64,000 nucleotides of DNA from Rhizaria sp. SCN 62-66 (taxonomy: Eukaryota > Rhizaria, unplaced): positions 156,567 to 220,566 of the forward strand of contig MEDY01000660.1 in the NCBI GenBank assembly GCA_001724265.1, written 5' to 3'. Shown here piece after piece: positions 44,601 to 56,500 of this stretch. The translations under genes were made by a program, and so were the position numbers. The notes below the pieces were generated by a model. That model was not told the origin of the DNA and ran no database searches. It saw only the letters and a program-made list of their open reading frames with translations. How positions within the stretch are numbered: position 1 is the stretch's first letter; each line of letters begins with the position of its first letter.

Positions 44601-45138
44601 TATTGTCCCGTCCCTTGCTTTGCTTTTACTCTTTACACAGGCTGCTGCTCACAGTCAGAAGGTTTCACTCGAGTCCCTGCGCCTCGTCGTCACCGTCTCG
44701 ACCACGCCCGTCTCGCTCACGGCCCCGGCCGCCACGGGCGCCGCGGCCGCCGCGGGCAAGTTCACCTTCGTGGGCTTCGTCGTTCACGGCGCAGTGCTGG
44801 AGCCGCCCCAATCTGCGGCCGCCACGGGCACGCTGCGGCTGGGGCCCAACGAGCTGGACGTGCCGCTCGACGCCGTGACATTCTCCTGGCGCGTGACGGC
44901 GCCTGGTGACGCCGCGGCCGACGCCGCTGACGCCAAGAGCGGCGAGGCTCTCGCGATCCCGGCCTTTATGGACGGCTCGCGCGCCATCCACGTGCTCACG
45001 CTGCCGCTGCGCGCCACCGCCGCCGCCGCCAAGGCCACGGTCAAGGAGATGTGGGCGCAGCGGTCCGTGTGCGTCACCGTCGCAGACTTCTTCAACGTGC
45101 CCGCGGCCTTCGCCGAGGCCGCCGCCGTCAGCAAGTAA
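26678..45138 (+). CDS. DYNC1H1: Cytoplasmic dynein-1 heavy chain
   Basis: Twenty-three exons join in frame to 4,996 residues (animal DYNC1H1 is about 4,650). Exons: 26678-26974, 27119-28056, 28192-28390, 28558-28734, 28922-29107, 29272-30317, 30510-31044, 31226-31372, 31539-31736, 31898-32095, 32257-34434, 34581-36621, 36784-37571, 37708-38289, 38460-38639, 38794-38991, 39145-40650, 40796-41971, 42129-42566, 42737-43144, 43275-43688, 43809-44471, 44641-45138. Order: tail and linker, AAA1 Walker [13 protein letters not shown] (1975 on) with CFDEFNR, AAA2 GPPGSGKS (2288), AAA3 GPPGSGKS (2711) with [11 protein letters not shown]4 GTSGSGKT (3060) with FDESN, stalk coiled coils around a microtubule-binding domain (about 3443-3535), AAA5-AAA6 and C-terminal domain. 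[20 protein letters not shown] and YGGRVDN mark the cytoplasmic-1 rather than axonemal class. It drives minus-end transport. An acidic Ser/Asp insertion lies in the tail (exon 7). Stop is TAA. Confidence 0.97.
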
Positions 45139-46091
45139 GTGTTCTTGCGAAGCGGTTAAGGCGAATGCTTGACTGTTAAGATTGAATCTGTTGATGACAT
45201 TTTTTCATTCATTTTTTTTGAAAGTTTTTTTTTTAATGTGTGTTTTTTGTTATCCTGACTCAGTTTTGAGCGCATGCTTTATTGTAGTGTTGATACTAGA
45301 CTGGAGATCTTGTTTCGACGTAACGGTAGAGCTACTTAACAATTGAGATCAGGATGTTTCTTTATGCCCGCTTTTTATTTTGTATTGGCAAGATATTTTT
45401 TGATTTTTCGGAGGATTTTGTTGATTGGAGAAAAGACTAGACTCTAATACGAGCGGAGCCATGACGTGAGCTGTTGCTTGTTTAGTTTGCTTTGTTTGTT
45501 GAAGGTGGAGTTTATGCCGTTGTTCAAATGTATGTTTGTTCTAATCGTGTACAAAATTTTATGGCCGTGTGGTTTGTGTTGTCGTTTCATTTTTTTCGTT
45601 TTGTAAGCGTGTTTGAGCTGGAGACTCACGCATACTTATTTTGATTGCAATACATCTCGCACAGTGATGCAAAACATTCTTTGACTTCACACATGTATTT
45701 ATCATGCACTGTATATTGATTAACAAGACCAAGCTGCTGGCTTTTGCTGAACACTTCCTAAATTGATACTTCAGTAGCCAACTCGAGAGCAATAACCAAT
45801 ACCTCAATATATGCAAGAAAGTCTTGTACAAAAGTGTTTCTGAACTGATTATATCTGCTTCTGAAACAAACTTGCTCTGTATCATACACAGAAAACACAC
45901 ACATAAACTAAATATATAACATACATTTCAAACGATCTCTCATACTTCACCGCCGTGTCAACACAGCAGCCCAACAAAAACGCAGCAACGAACTCCACCA
46001 AACGATGACGGCCCTCTTTGGTTGGCCAACGCCCCCACCCGAGGCGCCGCACCCGGCCGGGAGCGAGCTCACGCACGCGGACCATGCGTGC
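45139..46091. other. Convergent AT-rich intergenic spacer
   Basis: About 0.95 kb between the 3' ends of dynein (plus) and the YEATS gene (minus). T-rich runs follow the dynein stop. Small minus-strand ORFs here (45444-45900) are AT-rich, without coding character. No RNA gene is seen. Confidence 0.6.
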
Positions 46092-46891
46092 TTACGCGTT
46101 GCCCATGTCCGTCTCCAGGTTGGCGACCTCGGTGTCGACGTCGTAGAGCCGCGCGCGCAGCTTGTCGAGCGCGCGCTGGATCTGCTCCTGCGCCGCGCCC
46201 AGGCGCTCGATCTGCCGCTTCTCCTGTTCGCGCACCGCCGCGCTGCTCTTGGCGACTGGGCGGGGCGGCCGAGAGCGAGCGCAAGATGAGGAGCATGTCG
46301 AGAGAGATGGAGTGAGAAAGTGAGAGATTGGCTTGTGTTCGAGTTCAAATGAGGCGACAAAAGGATTTAAAAACGTTATGATATATATTCGAATCGAGAT
46401 GGCATATGTCGGCGGAACGTACAGAAGGGCGTGAGCACAGTCTCCGGAAGCCTGCGCGGCGGGGGTGACTTGAGCACCGCGAGTGCCTGCGCCGTGGGGT
46501 TCACGAAGACGGTCTCATCGTACTTCTCGAAGATCAGCGGGTCGCCGCCCGGCACGGCGCCCTCGCCGAAGAGGCGCAGGTTGTGCTGCAGCGACACGGG
46601 CTGCTCCTGGAGCGCGTCGACGAAGGTGATGGTGATGTGCACCGTGAACTCGCCCCAGCCCAGCTCAGAGACTTCGTAGGGCGGCTGCGACAGCACGCGG
46701 ATAGGCTCCGCGAAGGACTCGTGGAGCTTGAAAGTGACGTGCTTGATGTAGCTGGACATGTCCTCGTTGTCGAGCGAGCGGACGTAGAGGATCCAGCGGT
46801 GTGAGTTGTCGCCGTCCTTCTGCGCCAGCAGGAAGCTCGCGTTGCCGTACAGGAACGGCTTGGAGAAGGAAACGCCGGCAATGCGGGTCAT
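46092..46891 (-). CDS. YEATS4: YEATS-domain protein, YEATS4/GAS41/Yaf9 type
   Basis: Two exons (46891-46423 and 46255-46092) join in phase 1 to 210 residues; human GAS41 has 227. The YEATS domain fills residues about 8-140, with RWILYVRSLDNEDMS, FKLHESF and the GWGEF acyl-lysine cage segment (His57, Ser59, Phe60, Trp79 and Phe82 at the expected positions). The second exon encodes a Glu/Gln/Arg-rich helix (KSSAAVREQEKRQIERL and onward), the C-terminal coiled coil typical of GAS41/Yaf9. The 167-bp intron has donor GTACG and acceptor CCAG. The protein reads acylated histone H3 and is a shared subunit of NuA4/TIP60 acetyltransferase and SWR1/SRCAP remodelling complexes in the nucleus. Stop is TAA. 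Exon 2 was found by splicing; without it the domain would run into intron-derived residues. Confidence 0.93.
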
Positions 46892-47568
46892 TGCAAGAGG
46901 AGTAAACCGGTCAATCCGGACGTTGAGAGCCTTGTGTGTGGTGGAAAGAGACGGGGAGTGGCTGGAGAGGGGAGGGGAGAGAGCTGGGATGGAGTCGGCA
47001 AAGCAACGGGGAAGTTGTTTTGAATCAATACAATGAGATTTCGTTTGCGGAGAGTTTAATTACAAAAACATGTATAAACAAACGGTTTCAATTCGCGGCA
47101 GCGGTTTCAGCGCGACTGACGAAGGGATGAGTGCAAGGGAGTGCCGTCTTTTCTCGATCTTCGCCTATCTTGACGTTGGCTTGTGGTCGATCCTGGGGGG
47201 TTGGCTCTGGCTCCCACACACTGCATGTTATCCCTCCTGTCTCATTTGTAAATACAATAACAGAAATAAACATATGTGCTCTCGAAATTTCAATCCGTTC
47301 GCATTCTAGAGTCAGATTACATCAGCAGGAGTGTTTGATGACCTGTTTATCTTGTCCCTCAGCAAGCCATTGAAGCCAGGCCCGTTGCAGCTTGGCGCCC
47401 ACCAACTCGAACTGCGGCCCATCGGTGTCTCACCTTCGAGTTGTTATAAGAGTTTGTAGGAGCGAAACCTTAATTAAATTAGTTTATTACACACTACCAC
47501 ACAATTATATTGCGACACGACTCATCATGCATGTTATAATTCCACTTTTTCGCTGCCTGACTCGCCAG
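46892..47568. promoter_or_regulatory. Divergent intergenic region (YEATS / DNA2)
   Basis: About 0.68 kb between divergently transcribed genes, expected to hold both promoters. It is AT-richer than either gene. An in-frame ATG at 47527 would add 14 residues to DNA2. No recognisable element is seen. Confidence 0.45.
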
Positions 47569-50500
47569 ATGGCGAGCCTTTACAAACGCAAGGCGCCCGC
47601 CACCGCTCCCGCTGCAGTATCAACCCCTGCCGCGCCCGCACCACCCCCGCCGCCGCCGACCCTGGCAGCCCCGCCCGCTTCGGCCCCGCGCGAGCCTATA
47701 TTCGGCCCGCTCCCGCCGGTGCCCGCCGCGCGCTCCCAAGCCGCCACAGTCAGCTCTCGCTCGAGCTCGAGCTTGGACGCGGTTGCAGCCTCCGCATCGC
47801 CCGTGCTGCCGCACACGGCGACGCGGCCCTGGCTGCGGCCCCCGCCCGCGTTCCACCGGCTCCTCGTGCTCGCCGCGCCCTGCGAGGACCACGGCTTCGC
47901 ACCACTGCCACCGCCCGTCACGCCGGCGGCCTCAGCAGCACAAGCGGCAGCACCAGCGGCGGCGGCGGCAGTAAATGCGGCGGTAGTAAATGCGGCGGCA
48001 GTGAATGTTGGCGTTAGCCCGAACATCGGCGTGAGCGTGAGTGCGAGCGTGAGCGCCAGCACGGACGCGAGCGTGAGCGCCAGCACGGACGCGAGGGCTG
48101 AGCGGGCGCGTCACGCGCTGTCGTGTTGCGGTATCGACCTCGACAGCAATGGCAACATCAGCCTTACGAGTGACGGGGACACAATTGACGACGCGAGCAA
48201 TGCCCAAATCAACAGCAGCATCAAAACGAGTCGCAGCGGCGCCCCTGCCGGTCCCAGCGCCGGTGTGGTGCGCCAGCTGGCCGTGTACTGCTGGGACATG
48301 GCCGCCAACACCCCGGTCATGCTTCTGCTGCGCGACGAGTGGGCGCGCAACACTCGGCATGCGTGCGATCACAGTAATTCCAGCGCTAGTTCTAGCTCTA
48401 GCTCAAGCTCTAGCGTGGGTTCTTTCTCTGGTTCTCGCTCATGCGCGTGCTCTTGTTTGCCGCCGCCGCCGGGCCCGCCCTTGGTAGCTTCCCCTCTATC
48501 GGCGCCCTTGCACAAAGGAGACATAGTGCACGTCATCCGGCCGGTGCTTACCCATCTAAGTACCTTCTACAACAGCAGCAGTAGCAGTAGTGCAGCTGCT
48601 CGTATCACGATTACCACACCCTCTGCTGCTGCAGACACGACTGCGGCCGCCAGTGGGCCTGGAAGTGTGACTGGCATCGTTGCGTCGTTGCCCACCGCCG
48701 CGGTGGCGTCTATTGCGCACGCGTCCGTGACCGTGGGCCGCATGGCCGTTGCAGTCGCAGTTCAAGGCCGACGCAGCCGGGAAACACTGGCGGCCGCTCT
48801 CATCAACGCCATCAACGACAACGGTATTAACAGCGTCGCTGGCGCGGTGTCACTGGACTGTGCGATGACTGCGACCGACATGTTTGCTGCAAGCGTGTCA
48901 GCCTCAGCTCGCGACACACACGCCGGCTCAATTCCCGCGGCTTTTGCGACAATTACGCACGGCAGCGCGCTTACAACAGCCACAGGCGCAGGCGCAGTTT
49001 CTGTGTGCGACGGCTGTAGCCTGGCGTATGCGTGTCTGCAAGCGCTGCATTCACACTCGTACTCGCTGCCGCAGTCAAAGAGTCGCAGTGGCGGTACCGC
49101 GAGCAGCGCGGCTAGCGCAGGCGTTGTGTTTAGCCGCGACTGGTGGCGGCTGTGGGCCCTGTCCGTCGCCCCGTCCTTGTCGGTCCCCACGCCCACTGAC
49201 TCTGGTGCCGAGACCGACCGGTCGCCGTACAGCCACACGCATATCAAACACACTATCAACACAAACAATGTTACTCATAGTACACCTGCTGCTGCTGTTG
49301 CTGCTGCTGTGCGCAACTATGGCCCTCTGGCAGCATCAGCAGCGTCCGCGCTCTCTGCCGTCCTCGACCCTCTCTCAAGCCCCAGTGCGACCGGCAGCAG
49401 CAGCCCCGCAGCCCCGTTCCCCGCGTGGCCGGTGCCGCCGCTGCTGCTCACGGTTACCGCGCGACACGGTCTGCTGGTGCTGCACCCGGACCTGCTGCTC
49501 TCGCCCACAGTTGTCTCCACCGCGATGGGCTGCGTGCGCCGCGCCGTGCTGACAGAGCGGCTCGGAGAGACGCCATGGGCCGCGGGCGGCGCGGCAGACA
49601 TGCTGCTTCCCAGAACGACGGCGAAGACTGACAGTCGGAGTGCCGATGCAAGTGCCAGTGCCAGTGCTGGTGCAAATTTAAGTGGCTCTGGTGGCAGCAG
49701 TTCTCGGGATGCCACGACAAAGGTTGTTGATAAGAAGGATACCATTAAAGCTGACGCATATGCCGACGACGAGGACGAGCTTGCGATCAATCAAGAGGAG
49801 TCTCTCTACCTGGCCAACTCAGCCGAACTCGAGTGCGACGCCTCAGGCCCGCTGCCGCTGCCGCGGCGCTTTCCTTTGACCGCGCCTTCCTACGCCGCCG
49901 CGCTGGGCTCGGCCGCGCACGCCGTCGCACAGGCCGCGCTTGCTGGCGGCGACTGGCGGGCGCGCGCGCTTGCCGCGGCCGCCGACGCGGCGACAGAGGC
50001 CGCCGCGCGCGCTGCGCTGGCGTGCGGCGGCGGCACGGAGGGGACCGGGACTGCGACCGTGACAGGCTTGGTCCTCAACAGTGCCGGCGACAGCGACAGC
50101 GGCGATGCGAGTGGTACTGTCACTCCCAGCGGCGGCGTGTTTGGCGGCGTTCACGGGATTACCGTGACGCCGGCGCCGGTGCCGAGGAACAAACCCAACT
50201 ACAATGCGAACACGAATGGTAGTAGTAACAGTAACAACGCTGCAGGTACGACAAATATTAACAATGATGACGTTTTTTGACGTGTATTGTTCATCTTTTA
50301 TATTCGGCGGTCAATTTCTCTCATGCTGTTTCTGTCATCGTCTTTATTCTTGCTTATTCGTCATAGCGTCGGCAGCGGCTGCCACGGCTGCTGCTGCGGC
50401 AACAGCCGCCGGCGCTGGTGCCAGGGTAGCCGACGGCCGACTGCTCAAAACGCTTTGGCTCCGCCCCAATGAGCTCATCGCAGCGTTTTTGATTGATGAT

Positions 50501-53500
50501 GCCAGCAGCAAGACAACAAGTGTCAGTTCAACCCCGAGTGCAAACAGTAGCAGTGCTTTGCTCCTATCCATTTTAAAAGAGGGCGCGGGCGCAATCCCAG
50601 AGCTTGAGACAACACTATCTGCAGTGCTGTCACAGCTTTCCAGCTTTCATTTACCTGCACATGCTTTATTGTCGGAGCAACATCAGTTTGCACGGGCATT
50701 GTCGATGTCACAACCAACGGTGCACTCATTGCTGCTGAATCTTGCTCAAAAGTCGAGTTCTGCCAGCGACTCCGCGAGTGCTACTGCTGCGCTCCACGTT
50801 GCAGCCGCGTATGTCCGTGCGTACATGTTGGCCCGGCAGCGCCTGCTGCCGCCCTCAGCGATCCCCCGCCTGCCCCGCCTTCACAACAACGCCGCTCTCC
50901 ACAACTCCCCGACTCTCGCGACTCTGAGTGCACCTGGTAACAACAGCTACTACGGCGGCCCCGCGTCGCTGATGCCGGCGCCGGTGCCCGCGCTGCGGCG
51001 GCTAGCGCTCTCGCTGCTGCCGCGCATGCAGGCCTGGGCGCGCTGCTTTGCCGCGCCGCACGCGCCTGGACTGGGGCCGTTCGCCGCGGCGGCGGGCGCG
51101 AGCGTTGTCCTCAACGCGAGTGCCAATATGCGTGGCTGTGGTACAACCGCGAATGAGAATGCACGCGTTGGTGCTGCGGGACGTTGTAGCCACATTATCT
51201 CGTCGGGTGCTGATGCTTCTGCTGCTGCTGCCACTGCCCCCTACGCACGAGCCCTCGTCACAGCCTCTGGCCCCGCATTTGCCTCCGCGCCCGCCGGCGC
51301 TCCAAACCGTGGCTACGGCCCTGGCGCCCCAGCCCCGCCCCTGGCCTTGTCGCAGCTGCCGTCAGCGTCCTCGCTGCCCACGGTGACCGCGGGCGCGGTG
51401 TGGAGCGTGGAAGAGGCCGTGACAGCGCCCGTGATGGGGCTCCGGGGCAGGCTCGACGGCGTCGTCATCGCTAGCATTACGCCGCGCGCGGCGACGAGCA
51501 GCACGAACAACACTAGCTACGCCACTAGTAGCCACAACAGTAACAACAACCAGGGTGGTGCTGGTGGTGGTGTTATCGGCGGCGGCGCCGGACAAGTCGT
51601 TGTTCAAACGACGACGGCGACGGCGGCGGCGACAATGCGTCATGTTGCGAACACAAACAGCCATGGTGCTGCAAATGCTGGTGCTCTCAACTCAAGTCCC
51701 TTGAGTCTAAGCGCCCAGAACATGTGGCAATGGGATCCTGTTGCTGCCTCCGCTGCTGCCGCTGCTGCTTATGTTGGGACTGCATCTCCCACCAACGGTG
51801 CGAACGTCACACTGTTCCCCCAACCCCAGCCTAGCCAGCGCAGCGGCGCGCCTGGGAGCAGCTACAACAGCAACAGCAGCAGCAACAGCAACGGCACAGT
51901 GACTGTGAGCAGTGTGGCGCACGCGGAGACGCAGCTGCGCGCGGCGTCGGCGCTGTGGGCCAGGCTCTGCCACAGGATCGTTTCTTCGAAATCAAACAGC
52001 AGCAACAACAATAGCATGAACGACAGCAGCGTTAACCCAAACGCGATTGCGAATGCAGTCGCTAGCAATGATACCACGTTATATCACGTTACAGTCGCAG
52101 CCCCTAACCCAAGCACTGGCAACACTAGCAGCAGCAATACCACTGGCTCTAATTCTGGCTCAAATACGGGATATACCAGCAGTAATAGCAACAATCACAC
52201 GAACGTTGCCCCGCGCCCCGGTCCTAACTCTCGCGCCAGCGCCCCGGTCCGCTTGGACTGCAACTGGCCGGTCCCAGCTCTCCCCATCCCCACACCTGCA
52301 CCCGTGCCTGCATCCTCACTATCGACTGCGACTGCCAGTGCGAGCGTGACTGCGAGCGTTGCTAACGGGTCAGTTTTCCCCGCCTACGCCGTCACCGGCG
52401 GCCCCGACGCGGAGCCGCCGTGCCCGCTGCTGCCGCTGGGCGCCGACGCGGGCGCGTGGGTGGCCGTGGCCGCCGAGCCCGCGCCCGCGCTCACGGTCAC
52501 CAGCATGACGACTACGACTGTGGCCACAACCACGACGACGACAACAACTACGACGACGGCGACCGTTACCGGTGCTAGCCAAGGTGCGCGTCCCAACTCT
52601 CTTCACATTGCCAGCAGTCAAGGTGGCAGGCATATTGTGAGCGGCAGCACTCTGGTGACCGTGGGCACTGCGGCGGCTCGACGGCTCACGGTCACTCTGC
52701 CGGGTCACCCGTTTTCGCCCTCCGTCTGCCCCGGTGAGTGCACTTTCGTCGGCACGAGTACCAACGCCAGCAACAGCGCGAATCCCTCTGCTGTGACCTC
52801 TGGCGCTGTTTACAGCCACGGCGGCGGCGTGGCCGTGACCGCGACGCCGGTCCCTGCCCCCGCTACTGTCAGCTTCACTGAGTCTGAGGCGTCGGGGCCC
52901 TACGCGGGCCTCTTTGCGGCCATTCGCGGCAGTAGGCGCTGGTGCGAGGCCGTGTTTCCACACTTGATGACCCCGGACGCGCCGGTATCATCACCACCAT
53001 CAGCAGCAAATACAGCGGCGAACGCAAACAGCATTAATTTTGCAGTCGCGAACAATGCAAGCTGTCGCCAGGGGGTGCTGTCGCGCTGGCCCGCCGCCGT
53101 CACCGTCACGGCGGCAGCAGCTGGGCTGTTCTCGCAGTCTGCGCCGCCCCTGTCGTCCTTCGTGGCAACGCCGGCCGCGGTCACGGCGGCGGTGGCCACG
53201 GTCACTGCAATGTTCCCGTTCCCGCCTGGCACGGCGGGGCGGGTGCTGTTGGCGCCCTGTATCACCGCCACATCAACAGCAGCACCCACGCCTGCTGTGA
53301 GCTTTAGCAGCGCGGCTGCGGTCGAGAATAAGAGCAGCGAGTCGATGAACGGCTTGGGCGTTGTTAGCGTTCCGTTCAACGGCTCCCACGGCCTCTTTAT
53401 TACAGGCCGCCACTCCTCGTACAACAACATGTCTGTTGTCAACAGCACCGGAGTAAACCAGGCGACTGCGGCTATTAGTGCTCCGATGAGCGCAGGGACA

Positions 53501-56500
53501 GTGGCGTCTGACGCAGTGTTAGCGCTGGCTACATCCCGCCTCGAGTCGCTTTCCTGGGCGTCCGGCGCCGCGACGTCGCTGCTGCTGCCCCTGGAGCTCA
53601 AGACATCGCGCCCGGGTTCGCTCGCGCACTCGGCGCAGGCCGCGCTGTACACGCTGCTGCTGGGCGAGCGGTACGCGCCGCAGCTGCGCGGGCCCGTGCC
53701 GGCCTCGCTGCTGTGGGCCATGCGCGACACGCGGCGTGGCGTGGGGGCCAAGCTCGCGGACCTGGACAAGGCGACATCGAACAACAAAGCGAACGGCAAT
53801 GCTCAGAACAGCTCGAACGCGCCGGTTGGTGCCAGCTCTTCAGCAGCGAATCCGAGCGTCCCCTTAGAGGTTGCTGCGCGCGCTGCTAGGGGGCTGCTGC
53901 TAAGGGAAGTCTCGGATATTGACGCGAGTTTGATGGCGGTCCCGTACAGCACAGTCGAGCTGCCTCAACAGCCGCAGCAGCAGAATGCAGCTGTTCCTGC
54001 CACGGCATCTTCAGGTGACAACAGCAACCGCCCTGCGAGTTCAAGCGCTCGTCCTGACTGCTTTGGAGAGAGTTACCTGGCAGATCTTGAGTCAGAGGGC
54101 GTGGCGACGCTGGCAGAGGCCGGGTCAGAGCTTGGTCTTGCGCTGCCGCTAACTGTGGGCAACATCCTTGCTTTCGGCGAAACCACTTCTGATCTCTATA
54201 GCAACACAACTGGTGCCGAGTCAGAGAGCGGCGGTGCGTATCCCACCGACATGTGCCCCGTCTCCCCCCTCGTCGCGCCGCCCGGCGAGACCTCCGTCGT
54301 CTCCGTCCCCGCGGGCCACGTGACGCACCTCATCAGCACGCGCAACGCTATTGCAGCGGCGCTCGCCCGCGCTGCAGCATCAGCGGCGGCTTCAGCTGCA
54401 GCGGCGACAGCAGGTGAGGCGGCGGATGGCGACATCGAGACTGATGCAGTGAAGAATCTCATTAGCAGCATGAGTAGCTCCACTGCAGCGACTGACGGCA
54501 GCCCTACTTCAACCGCTGAGACCTCCCTTGTCGTCGCACACCCTCGCTCCGCCAAGCCCCGGCCACAAACACAGCCTCAGTCCCGCCCCTGGGCCGCGTT
54601 GCAGCAGCGGCCTCAGTGGTCCCCGGTGGGCTACCTGCCCCCCTGCACGGGCAACCCAGCCACGGACTGCGTGTACTGCCCCGTCAAGGCGCCCTGCGAC
54701 GCGCTGAAGCGAGCCGAGGAGGCCGCGCTTACCGCGGCGATCGACGCAGAGAGCAGCGGCAGTCTCAATGGCGCTGAGACGACCGGTGCGGCCGCTAAGA
54801 TGACGGATATTGAGGACGTGTGCTCTGGCGCCAACACCGCGAACTCCGCTGCAACAGCTCACAGCTTGCGCCCCCGCGCTGCGGCCGCAGTGAGCCGCGC
54901 CGCGCTGCGCGCCGCCCGACGCCGCACCGCTGTGCAGGCGTGGACTCGCGCGCTCGATATCGAGGCCGACGCGGAGGTGCGGGACGCGCTTGCGGCTTCG
55001 AAGCACAACAGGAGCGATGCCATGGGGAATAACACGCAAGCGACTAGCAACAACAGCAATACGCACACTACATCTGTTTCTGCTGTCTCTGCTGGCCCGT
55101 GGTCTCGTGTCACGTCTGCTGTGACCGCGACTCTTAAGGGACCGGGCTCTGCTGCAGCTGCCGTTGCCCCATTGGCCCGTGCTTGGGCGAGCGATCGTGA
55201 GACTCAATGGGGTCTGAGCGCTACCAGTGCGGGTGCAGGTACTCGCACGGGTAAGTGTGAATGTGAGCTATCCGTTGTCACAGGTGGCTATTGTTCATGT
55301 GTCAATAATGTTTCTCTGGGCATTCAGTGTGCGCCGGACTCGAATAATCGCAAGTACAGCAAGAGTAATCCCCCCGAGTTGTTCCTTGTGTCTGCTAAGA
55401 AGGCGCCGGGTCGCCGCGACACCGCTACGAAGAGCACCAAAAACAAAAGGAGCAAGACTAACACGAGTGAGAAAACCCGTTCCACAAGTAAGATCAATGG
55501 TAAGTCGAACGCGAACGAGAACATCGGCCGCACCGCGTTTGTGTTTGGCGAAAGCGACAACAGTGGCAGCGAGGACGACGACGGCACCTACGAGCGCGAC
55601 GAAGGGCTTGAGTACTGGCACTATACGTTTGCTCTCACCCCCACAGGTCCCGCGGTCGAGAGTGACAAGTTCTATATTTCGCCTAACACGAAGAAGGCTA
55701 TTAATAGAAGCGCCAGCCAGATCACTATGACTGATGGCGACAGTACCAGTCCAAGTTCTCCCGCCGCCAGTGTCGACCTGCGCGATATCTATACCGCCGG
55801 CGACATGATGACAGCGTCCGCGCGCGTCGCACCTGCACCGACACACGCGCTGCTCACGGTCACTCCTCCCACGCTTGCAGTCACTTCGCATGAGGGCAAC
55901 CGCGAAAACACTTTTATGGTAGAGGAAGAGCTTGTAACACTGCCGACTTGGGCCTATTTTGCCCCAGCACACACGCACACTAACATCGTCGACAGTCAAT
56001 TCGACTTGAGTGATGCGCTGTGGCCGTCAGCGGCAGACTCTGCGTACCAGCTATCAGTCCACCACGCAGCCCTGTATTCACAGCCGCCTCCAGCCGCCGC
56101 AGCTACCTCAACGGCAGCGACAGCGCAGCCGTCGCTGCCGCTGCTGCCGCCGCTGCCGCCCCGCCCCGCCACATCGGTTGTCGCTTCCATCTCGGTGCTC
56201 ACAGTCACTGCAACCACGGTCACCGTTGTCGCCGCGGGCTCGCGTCCCGGCGCTGGAGCGAACACTCACGGCCACTGCTACCAAGGAGTGAGCCAGGGTG
56301 TGCCGGCGCCCGTCGCGCACGCGGCTGCCCTTGCGTTAGCGTCGAGCAGTGACGCGGGCAATAAGAGGGACGCTGTCGACGAGGGAGACGATTTACGTTT
56401 CCGCGGTTGCGGATCAACTTTGTGGGGTGGCGTCCTCTCACCCCACATGTACGCCCGCTCCGTGCTTTTCTGCGGCAAGCCCCCGCCGTCGGTGCCGCTG

